Shown: positions 18,176 to 26,699 of the stretch, in pieces
Numbering within the stretch: the stretch's first letter is position 1
Layout of the letters: the number at the start of each line of letters is the position of its first letter
Origin: Polyangiaceae bacterium
GTDB lineage: Bacteria; Myxococcota_A; Polyangia; Polyangiales; Polyangiaceae
DNA length: 64,000 nucleotides
NCBI GenBank assembly: GCA_947475525.1
Contig: CANJMI010000004.1
Location: 124,001-188,000 of the forward strand
Direction of reading: 5' to 3'
Translations under genes and position numbers: made by a program
Notes under the pieces: generated by a model
Database searches by the model: none
What the model was told of the DNA's origin: nothing
Seen by the model: only the letters and a program-made list of their open reading frames with translations

Positions 18176-19531
18176 TTACTGAGTGTTCGAGCTGTTCGAG
18201 ACGAAGCCTTGGAGCTGCCTGCCCTGAAACTGAATCTTGCTGACGGCCGTCTCGAGAGCGTTGAATTTCTTACGAAGCCCAGCCTCGTACAGGTCGAGGC
18301 GCTCCTGAAGCTTGTCGGCATCTTTGCCGAGCTGAGTGATCTGCTTCTCGTACTGGGTGATGCGCAGCGGCAAGGTTCCGGTCGACGCCTTCGTGAGCTT
18401 TTCGACCACCGAAGACATCACCGACATCGCGCCCTTCGTGCTCGTCGCGGAGTCGCCTAAAAAGAGCTTCGCGACTCCTTCCGAATCGGCTTCGAGCGCG
18501 GCGGCGAGCTTCGTCTTGTCGAGGGTCAGCGAGCCATCTTGGCTCAGCTTGATGCCCACATTCGCGAGCTGCTTGTACTTACCGGTAATGCCGGGGATGA
18601 CGTTGGAGACCGTCGTCCCGAGCGAATTGAGAGCCGAGCGAACGGCCGAATCACCGGCCAGCGCGGCGGAGGAGGCTTTGATCGAGCCCCAGCCGGCCGA
18701 GAGGTGCCCCGCAGACACGGCGTTGTTGTAGGCGGTGACGAACGATTGAATCTTCGACGCTTGTGCGTCCGAGTCGGACTTGATGACCAGCGTCGCAGGC
18801 GTCGCGCTGACGGATTTTGCGGTGATGGTCACGCCGTCGAGCACGTCGCTAAATTGGTTCGTGTCGCGCTCGATCGTGAACTGGTTATCCAGTAAAATAC
18901 GAGAGTTTTTGGATGTTTGATAGGTCGTCATCCCGAGCGCGAGCCCGCCGGTCTCGGCCATCGTGACCGCGTTGGTGGCGCCCGTACCCTTGCCTGAAAC
19001 GACGAGGAACGCTTCGGTACCCGTCTTGACGACGGAGGCGTTCACCGCCGCGCCGCTCGCGTTGATCTTGGTGGCGATGCCCGCAAGTGAATCCGCCGCG
19101 TCGATCGCGATGTCGGTCACCGTGCCGCCCACCGTGAGACTGAACGTGCCCGTTTGGGCGAGCGCGTCCGTGGAGCTGGCGAAGCCCAACGACTTGGCTC
19201 GGGTCTCTTGTGCAAGCTGCTTGACTTCAATGGAGTACGTACCGGCCCTGGCCGCGCCGGTCGCCGTCGCGACGAGGACCTTGTCATCGCTGCTCACGAG
19301 AGAATACGACGCGAACGCGGAACTCGAGTTCAGGGCGTCCGCAGCCGTTTTTACCGCGGTAAAGGTATTCAGCACCGAGGAGAGGGTGCTCTTCGCCGAC
19401 GTGAGAGACTGCTGCCGCGCCGTGTTGCGGTTGAGAGGGATCCGCTCAACCCCCATCAAGCCGTCGATGAGGGCGTTCGTGTCGATACCCGAAGCAAGGC
19501 CGCCGAAGGCAATTGGAGGGGAGTTCGACAT
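18176..19531 (-). CDS. fliD: flagellar hook-associated protein 2 (filament cap) FliD
   Basis: 451 residues. The N-terminus AFGGLASGIDTNALIDGLM is the FliD N-terminal domain hallmark. A Ser/Thr/Ala-rich middle follows, then the C-terminal domain (IQSFVTAYNNAV, then LTLDKTKLAAAL) and a terminal coiled coil (YEKQITQLGKDADKLQERLD). FliD caps the growing filament and folds flagellin subunits outside the cell. It heads the order fliD-fliS-(FliT-sized). Flagella are uncommon in classical gliding myxobacteria, so this is informative about lineage. Confidence 0.93.
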   Translation of the reverse strand: MSNSPPIAFGGLASGIDTNALIDGLMGVERIPLNRNTARQQSLTSAKSTLSSVLNTFTAVKTAADALNSSSAFASYSLVSSDDKVLVATATGAARAGTYSIEVKQLAQETRAKSLGFASSTDALAQTGTFSLTVGGTVTDIAIDAADSLAGIATKINASGAAVNASVVKTGTEAFLVVSGKGTGATNAVTMAETGGLALGMTTYQTSKNSRILLDNQFTIERDTNQFSDVLDGVTITAKSVSATPATLVIKSDSDAQASKIQSFVTAYNNAVSAGHLSAGWGSIKASSAALAGDSAVRSALNSLGTTVSNVIPGITGKYKQLANVGIKLSQDGSLTLDKTKLAAALEADSEGVAKLFLGDSATSTKGAMSVMSSVVEKLTKASTGTLPLRITQYEKQITQLGKDADKLQERLDLYEAGLRKKFNALETAVSKIQFQGRQLQGFVSNSSNTQ

Positions 19532-19652
19532 GGTTAGGTCCGATCAGCCGATTGGAGGGCGCTCGGGCGAAGCTTCCGGCCCGCGTGAACGAGCCGACAG
19601 GGTTCGTCGCTATTGAACGGCATCAACAGCACAATGCTTGAGGACGTTTTCG

Positions 19653-20561
19653 TCATCCGTTGTTCTCCGTTCGGCTCGATGGGCGCCACGTGTGATCGTC
19701 GATGGGCGCCCCGATGCGCGAGGACAGCGTGTTCATAGCTCCAATGACGCGAGCCACCTCGACCGAGGTCGGCAGCGGCCCGCCGGCCCGCCCGTCGATC
19801 CGCTGACTTTCGAGTGCGAGCTCGCGGGCGTAGACGGCGTGAGGTGCGTCGCCGAGCAAGCCCTGCCCAAAGAACTCAGCGCGCTGACCATTCAGGTCAT
19901 GTCGAGCTGTCGGCTGCGAGACGACCGCATGCGCCCCGAGCGAGCGCCCGCCCCCGACGGAAGAATGAACGTGGGCTTGGAGCGCGCGGGTGTACCCGTC
20001 GAGGTCGGCGGTGAAGTATCCGGACTGTTTGAGCGACGCCGCGAACCCGGAGACGTCGCCGCTCTTCGCCTCACGGAGAGCACCCGGAAACCTGTCGTTC
20101 AGCAATTTCAGGTAATCCGACGCGCCCTCTTCGGCGCTGCGGTACGCACGGAACCCATCGACGAGCTTCTTGGTTTGGCCGCCGAGAACCTCGGTCGTCT
20201 GGTACCGGGCCGAAAGGCCACTCGGCCCCGCGCCCTTGATGCCACCGAAGTTGTGATTGAACATGCGATCCCCACGCGCGGTCTCGTGAGCCACGTGGGC
20301 CGCAAGGATATCGAGCGTTTTGGGCGCGACGTTGCCGCCCGTCGAGCGGCGGTAAGCCCCCGCGATCGCCTGACGAATACCCCCCATGCTCATTGGCGTG
20401 CGGCGTGCGGCAATCTCGGTCACTTCACCGCTCGGGGTGCTCGCCTCGGCCGCGGGTGGCGGCGCGGCACCGTAGGGCGACACCGCTGGCCGAATCGTCG
20501 GAACGACGACCGGGGCAATGCGTACGGGCGCAACGAAGCTCACGGCTAGGGCCGATTGCAA
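19653..20561 (-). CDS. FlgJ-like peptidoglycan hydrolase (glucosaminidase domain)
   Basis: After ~50 residues of Pro/Ala-rich sequence, a domain with AAHVAHETARGDRMFNHNFGGIKG, FRAYRSAEEGASDYLKLL and SGYFTADLDGYTRAL matches the flagellar FlgJ C-terminal N-acetylglucosaminidase fold; the catalytic acid is the Glu in AHETA. It would open peptidoglycan for rod passage. There is no ATG at the 5' end. The frame starts at TTG 20561, and GTG 20543 is a possible alternative. The C-terminal ~90 residues are unassigned. It lies 121 bases upstream of fliD on the same strand, consistent with a flagellar operon. Confidence 0.75.
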   Translation of the reverse strand: MQSALAVSFVAPVRIAPVVVPTIRPAVSPYGAAPPPAAEASTPSGEVTEIAARRTPMSMGGIRQAIAGAYRRSTGGNVAPKTLDILAAHVAHETARGDRMFNHNFGGIKGAGPSGLSARYQTTEVLGGQTKKLVDGFRAYRSAEEGASDYLKLLNDRFPGALREAKSGDVSGFAASLKQSGYFTADLDGYTRALQAHVHSSVGGGRSLGAHAVVSQPTARHDLNGQRAEFFGQGLLGDAPHAVYARELALESQRIDGRAGGPLPTSVEVARVIGAMNTLSSRIGAPIDDHTWRPSSRTENNG

Positions 20562-21106
20562 GGACCGGACCCACGCGGGGAAACCGAACCGAGCCCAGTA
20601 GTTTCCGTTACTTCTTCTGAAAGCGTCAGAATTTTGACGCTGCCTCCGTCAAGCGACGGTCAGGTTCGTGTCGAGGCCTGCCAGCAGCTTGACAGCGCCA
20701 GTTTTTTGAACCGAGGAGTCATTTGTGTGACAATGCGTTCAGTTGGTTCCCGTGAATCGCCCTTTTTGGACCTGGACGCATGGACCCCGCAGTTTTGAAA
20801 CCTGTCGGAATTCCAAGTACTTGGACGCTAATGGCGCAGCGCGGGGACTTGGCCATGGGGCGGAGTATCGGAAGTGGTCTAGGGCGTCATTCGACGTGCC
20901 GCGAGGGCAATCAAGGCGCCGAAATATTGGCACCCAACTTGCTTAACCGTACGGTGCAGCGGGTTGCCATCTCTACCCACGCAAGGCCTCAGCGTCATCT
21001 GTTGACAAGGCCGCCAAAACTTCCGTAGCGTGGGTCACTCTGGGGCGAGATCTCCTTCACGGTAACTCGCCCCGTCGCAGCAGTAGAATCAGAAAGGTCG
21101 TTACCG
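20562..21106 (+). other. 545-base intergenic region between FlgJ-like gene and sigma-54 activator
   Basis: A divergent regulatory region. It holds a near-consensus sigma-54 promoter (20928-20943, listed separately), a short inverted repeat CCGTC...GACGG around 20650, and a possible sigma-70 -35 box TTGACA at about 21002 close to the activator start. Two lower-quality open stretches exist but have no recognisable product or ribosome-binding site. Confidence 0.6.
20928..20943 (+). promoter_or_regulatory. sigma-54 (RpoN) promoter, -24/-12
   Basis: The 16 bases TGGCACCCAACTTGCT match the consensus TGGCACG-N4-TTGCW except at the seventh base, with GG and GC separated by exactly ten bases. The expected transcription start is about 20955, leaving a ~150-base leader before the activator gene at 21107. 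The promoter therefore suggests RpoN-dependent, possibly autoregulated, expression of the activator. Confidence 0.75.
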
Positions 21107-22129
21107 ATGACGCACGAGAACACAGAGCGCCCGCACGCAAACGAACGGCTCACTCTGCGTCCCACTTCGCGGGGCAAGATCGTCGGCACCAGCGCGAAGA
21201 TCCGCGGGGTGATCGAGACGATCGATCGCATCGCGAAATCGAACTGCAACGTGCTCATCACGGGCGAGAGCGGCACCGGCAAAGAGAGCGCGGTCGCGGC
21301 CATCCACGACGCGAGCAAGCGTTCGGACAAGACGCTCGTGACGGTCAACTGCGGAGCCCTTCCCGAAGCGTTGATGGAGAGCGAGCTCTTCGGTCACGCT
21401 CGCGGCGCCTTCACCGGAGCGCACGTGACACGTCTTGGTCGAGTGGCCCAGGCGGAAGGCGGAACGCTGTTCCTCGATGAAATCGGGGAGCTTCCTATGC
21501 CCCTCCAAGCGAAGCTCCTGCGTCTCCTCCAGCAGCGTGAGTACACCCCGGTCGGCGACAACCGCACGATCAAGTGCGACATTCGCATCATCGCCGCGAC
21601 GAACCGCAAGCTCGCTGACGAAGTCGCGCGCGGCACGTTCCGCGAAGACCTTTACTACCGCCTGAACGTGATCGAGCTAAACTTGCCGGCCCTCCGCGAG
21701 CGCCCGGAAGACATCGAGTTGCTCGTCGAGCACTTTTACCGCGACTCCGTCGCCATGTCCGGCCGCGACGACATCGACGGCTTCGACGCCGAAGCGATCG
21801 ACGCGATGCTTGCCCACGACTGGCCGGGAAACATCCGCGAGCTCGAGAACGTGATCCAACGCGCGGTGCTCCTTGCGCCGGGCCCGGTGATTCGTCGCGA
21901 AGACATCCCGGCGAATCTTCAAGGCGCGCGGGCAGCGGGTTCGTCGGCAATGCCGTCGCAGCTCCCCGACGAGGGCATCAACCTCCGCGAAGTGATCGAG
22001 GAGTTCGAGAGTTCGCTCGTCCGTCAGGCTCTCGAGCGCACCAAGTGGAACAAAAATCAGGCAGCGAAGCTGCTCGGCATGAACCGCACGACCCTCGTCG
22101 AGATGGTCAAGCGCAAGCGGATCGGCTGA
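21107..22129 (+). CDS. sigma-54-dependent transcriptional activator without receiver domain
   Basis: A short N-terminus (~25 residues) leads straight into the AAA+ domain: Walker A GESGTGKE (53-60), the sigma-54 contact loop GAFTGA (100-105), Walker [11 protein letters not shown] and arginine-finger region FREDLYYR. A C-terminal Fis-type helix-turn-helix (NKNQAAKLLGMNRTTLVEMVKRK) binds enhancer DNA. With no receiver or GAF domain it must be controlled by expression, by a partner, or be constitutively active. Position facing the flagellar genes suggests a FlrA/FlgR-like role in flagellar gene control. Its own upstream region holds a sigma-54 promoter and its 3' end a strong terminator. Confidence 0.92.
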   Translation: MTHENTERPHANERLTLRPTSRGKIVGTSAKIRGVIETIDRIAKSNCNVLITGESGTGKESAVAAIHDASKRSDKTLVTVNCGALPEALMESELFGHARGAFTGAHVTRLGRVAQAEGGTLFLDEIGELPMPLQAKLLRLLQQREYTPVGDNRTIKCDIRIIAATNRKLADEVARGTFREDLYYRLNVIELNLPALRERPEDIELLVEHFYRDSVAMSGRDDIDGFDAEAIDAMLAHDWPGNIRELENVIQRAVLLAPGPVIRREDIPANLQGARAAGSSAMPSQLPDEGINLREVIEEFESSLVRQALERTKWNKNQAAKLLGMNRTTLVEMVKRKRIG

Positions 22130-22164
22130 CCACTCTCGTCGGACGGACCGTTCGACCGACACCG

Positions 22165-22197
22165 CGTCGCTCACTTACCGAGAGTAAGTGGGCGACG
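22165..22197. terminator. bidirectional intrinsic terminator
   Basis: A 14-bp stem (22165-22178 with 22184-22197, one G-T pair) encloses the 5-base loop CGAGA. The plus strand continues into ATTCGTTTTG. It sits between the convergent sigma-54 activator and the receiver-like gene and would serve both. Confidence 0.8.
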
Positions 22198-22233
22198 ATT
22201 CGTTTTGTGGGGCGGCGACGGCGAGAAGCAGGC

Positions 22234-22731
22234 TTAGTTCACCTCGAGCACCGCGCACTCGTCGCCGGTTCGAGAGGCTCGCGGAGGCGACTCGGCGATC
22301 ACCGTGTCGACGAGCGGTCGGAGACTCGCGAGCCCAAATGGTCGATGGATCAAGCGCACGGCCCCGAGAGAGAGTGCGGTAGATAGCGCTCGCTGATGCG
22401 CCTCGTCGCCGAGCACGACAACCGGAACGTGGACCGTGAGCGGATGACGACGAAGAGCGCCAAGCGTGGCGAGGGCTCCAGATTGCCCGATGTCGAGGAA
22501 CACGACGTCCGGATCGATGGCCGCGACGAACGAGACCCACGCCGCAGGCTCCGTCAGGCAGCTTTTGAAGAGGGAGAGCCAGCTCTCATGGCCCGACGCC
22601 GAGTGCACCTCGCACCCGTCAGAGCGAAGCGTCTCAGCGAGAGCATAACGCCGCCCGAGATCCTCATCCGCGAGCAGGACGCGCGGCCGGCCAGCGCTTC
22701 GCCGAGGAGTGGTGATCGAAAATGGGTTCAA
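22234..22731 (-). CDS. degenerate response-regulator receiver protein
   Basis: A single receiver-like domain (about residues 17-150) with no output domain. RVLLADEDLGRRYALAETL keeps the acidic pocket and VVFLDIG keeps the phospho-acceptor Asp. The conserved Thr/Ser position reads VVVLGD, and the conserved Lys is replaced by Arg in IHRPF. It probably works as a stand-alone or pseudo-receiver in the cytoplasm. The frame begins at TTG 22731, and I see no ATG or GTG before the domain. No sensor kinase lies nearby. Confidence 0.7.
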   Translation of the reverse strand: MNPFSITTPRRSAGRPRVLLADEDLGRRYALAETLRSDGCEVHSASGHESWLSLFKSCLTEPAAWVSFVAAIDPDVVFLDIGQSGALATLGALRRHPLTVHVPVVVLGDEAHQRALSTALSLGAVRLIHRPFGLASLRPLVDTVIAESPPRASRTGDECAVLEVN

Positions 22732-22824
22732 TGTGGCTCCGTCCCTTCAGCGCGGTATACGGCCATCGCGCACCGATCCTTGAGCCGCGAACCAAGGTTG
22801 ACCCGCGGCCGCGCACAGTAGACC

Positions 22825-23388
22825 GTGCGCATTGCATACGTGAAATCCGACGAGCAGCTGATGGCCGAGTATTGTGCCGGGGGAACGGCGGCTTTCGACG
22901 AGCTCTTCACTCGGTACGCTCCCCTCGTCTCGCGGGTGATGCGCCGGCGTCTCGGCAGCGACGCCGACGCGAGCGAGGTCGTGCAGCAAACCTTCTTGCA
23001 GCTCCACCGTGCACGGCATGACTTCGAGCCCGGGCGAAAGCTGCGGCCGTGGCTCATGACGATCGCCTACAACCTGCAGCGAGAGGTTCACCGCGTGCGC
23101 AGCCGCCGCCCCGAAGGCCCTCTCGACGTCGAACCCGCTGCCCCAAGTTCCCAGCAGCATCCGATGGAGAAAGCGGCACGGGCGGCTCGGCTTCGCTCGG
23201 CCGTCGAGGAGCTCCCGCTTGGGCAGCGGCAGGTGATTGAGTTGCACTGGTTCGAGGAGCTCGGATTTCCGGCGGTGGCCGAGGCTCTCGGGCTTACCGT
23301 GAGCGCCGTAAAAGTGCGGGCACACCGGGGCTACAAGGCGTTGCGCGAAGCGCTCGAGGAGGACTCCGATGCCGGAACTGCAGCGTAA
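22825..23388 (+). CDS. ECF-type RNA polymerase sigma factor
   Basis: 187 residues with sigma-2 (FDELFTRYAPLVSRVMRRRLG, then EVVQQTFLQLHRARHDF) and sigma-4 (LPLGQRQVIELHWFEELGF, then LGLTVSAVKVRAHRGYKALRE) regions. It starts at GTG 22825, with a second in-frame GTG at 22840. The 3' end overlaps the anti-sigma gene by 20 bases, the usual arrangement of an ECF/anti-sigma pair. It would direct polymerase to a stress or envelope regulon; target promoters are not identified. Confidence 0.92.
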   Translation: MRIAYVKSDEQLMAEYCAGGTAAFDELFTRYAPLVSRVMRRRLGSDADASEVVQQTFLQLHRARHDFEPGRKLRPWLMTIAYNLQREVHRVRSRRPEGPLDVEPAAPSSQQHPMEKAARAARLRSAVEELPLGQRQVIELHWFEELGFPAVAEALGLTVSAVKVRAHRGYKALREALEEDSDAGTAA

Positions 23389-24205
23389 CCACGTGCCCGA
23401 AGTACTCGCGGCCGAGCTCGCGATGGACATCGAGCGCCTGCGGCGAATGACGGGTGAAACCATGCGCGTCGCTCCTATCGATGAGACGGCGGAGGCGGAC
23501 CTCACGGGCGTCGACGAGACGACCCTCGCAGAGCTCGATGCGCTGCGGACGAACGTGCGCGACTTGGTCGCCAACGAGCAGACCTCCCTCGGAAGGTGGC
23601 GCGCCGTAAGCACGAGAACGCGCCTCGCCGCGGTGCTCGGACTCGCGCTGACCGGACCGGCCCTGCTCGCGTGGGGCGCCCCCCGGACCAACCTCGCGAC
23701 GACGGCGCCACTAAGGCTCGCCGCGACGTTGGCCGTGTTCTGCGTCTCGCTTGCGGCCATCGTGACAGAAGCGCTCCGGCCGCTTCATCGGCGCGCGCCC
23801 AGTGACGCATTGAGAAGCGCACTCATCGCGCTCGCCTTCGGTATCCCGCTCGTGGTCGCATTGCTGCCACACGGCGATCCGGGACTTTATGCGGGCGTCG
23901 GGGCCGCGTTCTTCGAAAAAAGTGGGCTGTGCTTGGGGGTTGGGGCCTTGAGCTCCCTGCCGACACTGTTGCTCGCGCTCGTTTCGATGCGCCATCGCGG
24001 GCACGGCCACATGCGTCCCATGCTCGGCGCCGCAACGGCAGGTCTTGTCGGGAACGCCGCGCTCGTGCTGCACTGTCCAATCCTAACCGCGCCCCATCAG
24101 CTCATCGGGCACGTCACATTGGTTCCATTGCTTATCGCCGGTGTCATCGTATGGCACTCTGCCTGTAACCGCGCCCACCGAGACGCCACGCCCGAACGAA
24201 GATGA
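23369..24205 (+). CDS. NrsF-type (DUF1109) membrane anti-sigma factor
   Basis: The ATG at 23369 has an AGGAGG ribosome-binding site inside the sigma gene. A cytoplasmic N-terminus of ~95 residues is followed by about six membrane spans. The C-terminal HCPILTAPHQLIGH keeps the His/Cys pattern of NrsF anti-sigma factors, which sense oxidative or metal stress and release their ECF sigma. The N-terminal part is longer than usual for the family. Its stop overlaps the next ATG (ATGA). Confidence 0.82.
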   Translation: MPELQRNHVPEVLAAELAMDIERLRRMTGETMRVAPIDETAEADLTGVDETTLAELDALRTNVRDLVANEQTSLGRWRAVSTRTRLAAVLGLALTGPALLAWGAPRTNLATTAPLRLAATLAVFCVSLAAIVTEALRPLHRRAPSDALRSALIALAFGIPLVVALLPHGDPGLYAGVGAAFFEKSGLCLGVGALSSLPTLLLALVSMRHRGHGHMRPMLGAATAGLVGNAALVLHCPILTAPHQLIGHVTLVPLLIAGVIVWHSACNRAHRDATPERR

Positions 24206-25497
24206 CCCGCACCGTTGGAGAGCAATTTTATCACGTGGCCATGGGCCCCTTGGCGATGGCCGCCAACTGTCTGCGCCGCGGGGACGTGCGCCAGGGGCTG
24301 ACTGAGCTATCGGGAGACAGCCTCGTCGGCTCGGTTCAACGCGCGATTGACGCCATTGCTGAGACCGTCGGCTTACCGACCCACGAGGTGGAGCGCCTCC
24401 TGCCAACCGAGGAGATGGACGACTTACTCGAGGGAGTCGCCACGACGCAGAGCACCTCCGCCGCGCAGTGGGACCTGCACATGGCACACGCCGGTGGCCT
24501 CCTCGAGGCGATAGCAAAACTTACCTCCGATGGCCGCGCGCCCGAGGCCGGGATGTGCCTGATGCGCATCGCCACGAAGATGAAGTTGGAGAAGGGACTC
24601 GCCTCCCCGTTGCGCGAACTCGCAGGGCACATCGAGCGTTGGCAAGAGTTGCTCGAAAGGCTTCGCCGGGAGCTCGACGAGGGCAAAGAACTCAAAGAGG
24701 CGCGCCAGCGGCGGAGAGTCGTGCGCGTTGGAATTGCGGGGCTGACCGGCGTTGCCGTTCTCGCGGTGGCCGCCCTCGTGACGACCGTGTGGAAGGCGCG
24801 GCGGCAGATTGACGACGTCCTGGCGTTGCCTAGCCCATGCGAAGTCGAGCTCCTTCTTGCGGCGGACTTGTCGATGGCGAGCGCCGAGCAGAAATCCACT
24901 CTCGTCGCGAAACACGCAGCGTGCAGCGGCACCCGGGAGCTGGCGCGTATCGCTGAAGAGAAGATCCAAGAAGACAAGGCCCGGCAGCTGCGGGAGGCGG
25001 AAGCGAAGCGCACTCGAGAAGCGACCTGTATCGAGCTCGGCGTGCGCTTGTCGAAGCCCTCGACCGAAGCACTGTCGCCGAAGCTAAAGGAAATCCTCGC
25101 GAAGGACATGACGTTCATGACGGCCTTGGCCCGCGGCAAGATCGACAACGCCGACGTCTCGCGGGACGTCAGCAATCTCACCTGCCTCGACGGACAAGCA
25201 GGGGATGCGATCGCAGGTGCTTTCGCCGCCGCGCTCGCGCAGGCAGGCGAGTCCTGGTTGCCCGAACACACTCCGTCGCCGAGCGCGCTCACTCTCGTCA
25301 AACGGGGGAAAGCTTCCGTCTCTCGCATCGCACGCGCGAACTTGATCCCACCCATCGAGAAAGTGGCGCTCGACGCCCTGCTCACTGGCAAGAGCGAGCC
25401 GGTTCGAGCCGCGCGAAAAAAATGCGACGTGCTGACGATGCTGGACGTGACCCCTCACCTCTACTGTCAGGCGGTCCTGCGCCAGCCCGTCAACTAG
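24202..25497 (+). CDS. hypothetical single-pass membrane protein in ECF operon
   Basis: 431 residues, starting at an ATG that overlaps the anti-sigma stop. Residues 1-170 are soluble and helical with no recognised domain. A transmembrane helix lies at about 175-197. A coiled-coil stretch (about 245-275, EEKIQEDKARQLREAEAKR) and a C-terminal domain with several cysteines follow. Three-gene coupling with sigma and anti-sigma argues for a role in the same signalling or stress response, for example as sensor or effector. No family was recognised. It is convergent with the TPR gene across 21 bases. Confidence 0.7.
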   Translation: MTRTVGEQFYHVAMGPLAMAANCLRRGDVRQGLTELSGDSLVGSVQRAIDAIAETVGLPTHEVERLLPTEEMDDLLEGVATTQSTSAAQWDLHMAHAGGLLEAIAKLTSDGRAPEAGMCLMRIATKMKLEKGLASPLRELAGHIERWQELLERLRRELDEGKELKEARQRRRVVRVGIAGLTGVAVLAVAALVTTVWKARRQIDDVLALPSPCEVELLLAADLSMASAEQKSTLVAKHAACSGTRELARIAEEKIQEDKARQLREAEAKRTREATCIELGVRLSKPSTEALSPKLKEILAKDMTFMTALARGKIDNADVSRDVSNLTCLDGQAGDAIAGAFAAALAQAGESWLPEHTPSPSALTLVKRGKASVSRIARANLIPPIEKVALDALLTGKSEPVRAARKKCDVLTMLDVTPHLYCQAVLRQPVN

Positions 25498-25518
25498 CAG
25501 CGTCGATAGCGAAGGCCG

Positions 25519-26688
25519 TTAGCTTTGGATAGGCACGCGCGAGACTTGCAACCCGATAAGCGTTGCGCCCCCGAGCTCGACTTCGTGCCACTCGAGGCGG
25601 AGGCCTGACCAGACGAGCGGAGACGGCTCGCGAAGCATTCGACCGTAGAGCTCGCTCGCGCGGGTCATTGGGCAACCAAGTGCCTCGCGCAGGAAGGTGA
25701 GCATCGCGCCTGTCCCAAAGTCGGCACGCTCCGCCGTGCCCGAGCGAGCGACCACCGTCACTTCGAACGCGTCGCCCGAAGTCGCCGAGGCTGCCGCGGG
25801 ATCGGGCAATATCGCGAGGATTCGGTCGATGCAGTCCCCGTCGTATGCGAGCCAAGCCTCGACGAGCGCTGCTCGGTACCGAACATAGCGCACCGCGCCG
25901 TCGTCGACGTGACCCGCCCGCTTGAGCTGAGCCCGCATGACGAGCGTCGAGCGCTCGAACGCAGCTTCGCCGTTGCCGATCAGCCGATGAGCTTCAAGCT
26001 GCCGCAACGCATGCCGCAATATCTCGAGATTCTGAGCGATGCGCGTGCTCGTCCGATCACGCTGTTGCGCCGCCTCGAGCTGACGCGCTGCCTCCGCGAG
26101 CTCGCCCATGGCAGCCATCGAATCCGCGAGCGTGCAGCGGGCATCGATCGACTCCGGATCGAGCTCAACGGCGCGGCGATAATGGGTGAGGGCCGTCGCT
26201 GGATCGCTTCGCGCATCGGCGACGAGCCCACGAAGAAACGGAATCTTCGCATCGGTCGGCGCGAGCATCCACGCCTCCGCGAGCGAGTTGTCGGCTTTTT
26301 CGAAGAGGCCTTTTTCGAGAAAAACAACCCCGAGCTGACGGTGCGGCCGCGGATCCTCGGGTGCACGACGACGCGCCTGAATCAGCTGATACGCAGCGGC
26401 GTCGAGCTTGCGCAATCGAGAACACACGTCGGCCAGCAAGAGGCGCGCCTCGACGTCGTCACCATCGAGCCCGACCGATTTGGCGAGCGCCGATTCCGCT
26501 TCGGGCAGGTGCCCTATCGCGAGGTAAACCGCCCCGAGCCTCAGCCACGCCCGTTCGTCCGCAGGGTCGGCGGCAAGTTGGCGCTCGAGGTCTTCTATTA
26601 CCCCTGCACTGTCACCATCGGCGAGCCTTGATACCGGATCGCGCTCGTCCGACGAGACGATTGGCAGGGTTCGCCGTGAGTCCACCAT
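25519..26688 (-). CDS. TPR-repeat protein downstream of the nuo cluster
   Basis: Residues ~25-225 contain about five tetratricopeptide repeats (for example ERAWLRLGAVYLAIGHLPEAESALAK-type helices). A ~150-residue C-terminal domain of alpha/beta character is not recognised. There is no signal peptide, so the protein is probably cytoplasmic and a scaffold for protein contacts. It follows nuoI by 11 bases on the same strand and may be read from the nuo transcript, but a complex I role is only inference. Confidence 0.75.
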   Translation of the reverse strand: MVDSRRTLPIVSSDERDPVSRLADGDSAGVIEDLERQLAADPADERAWLRLGAVYLAIGHLPEAESALAKSVGLDGDDVEARLLLADVCSRLRKLDAAAYQLIQARRRAPEDPRPHRQLGVVFLEKGLFEKADNSLAEAWMLAPTDAKIPFLRGLVADARSDPATALTHYRRAVELDPESIDARCTLADSMAAMGELAEAARQLEAAQQRDRTSTRIAQNLEILRHALRQLEAHRLIGNGEAAFERSTLVMRAQLKRAGHVDDGAVRYVRYRAALVEAWLAYDGDCIDRILAILPDPAAASATSGDAFEVTVVARSGTAERADFGTGAMLTFLREALGCPMTRASELYGRMLREPSPLVWSGLRLEWHEVELGGATLIGLQVSRVPIQS

Positions 26689-26699
26689 GCCGGCACGCG

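Noticed and set aside
20789-20806. Minus-strand GG-N10-GC pattern as a second sigma-54 promoter for the FlgJ-like gene
   Set aside because: Only the GG and TGC bases match the consensus and it lies ~230 bases from the start codon.
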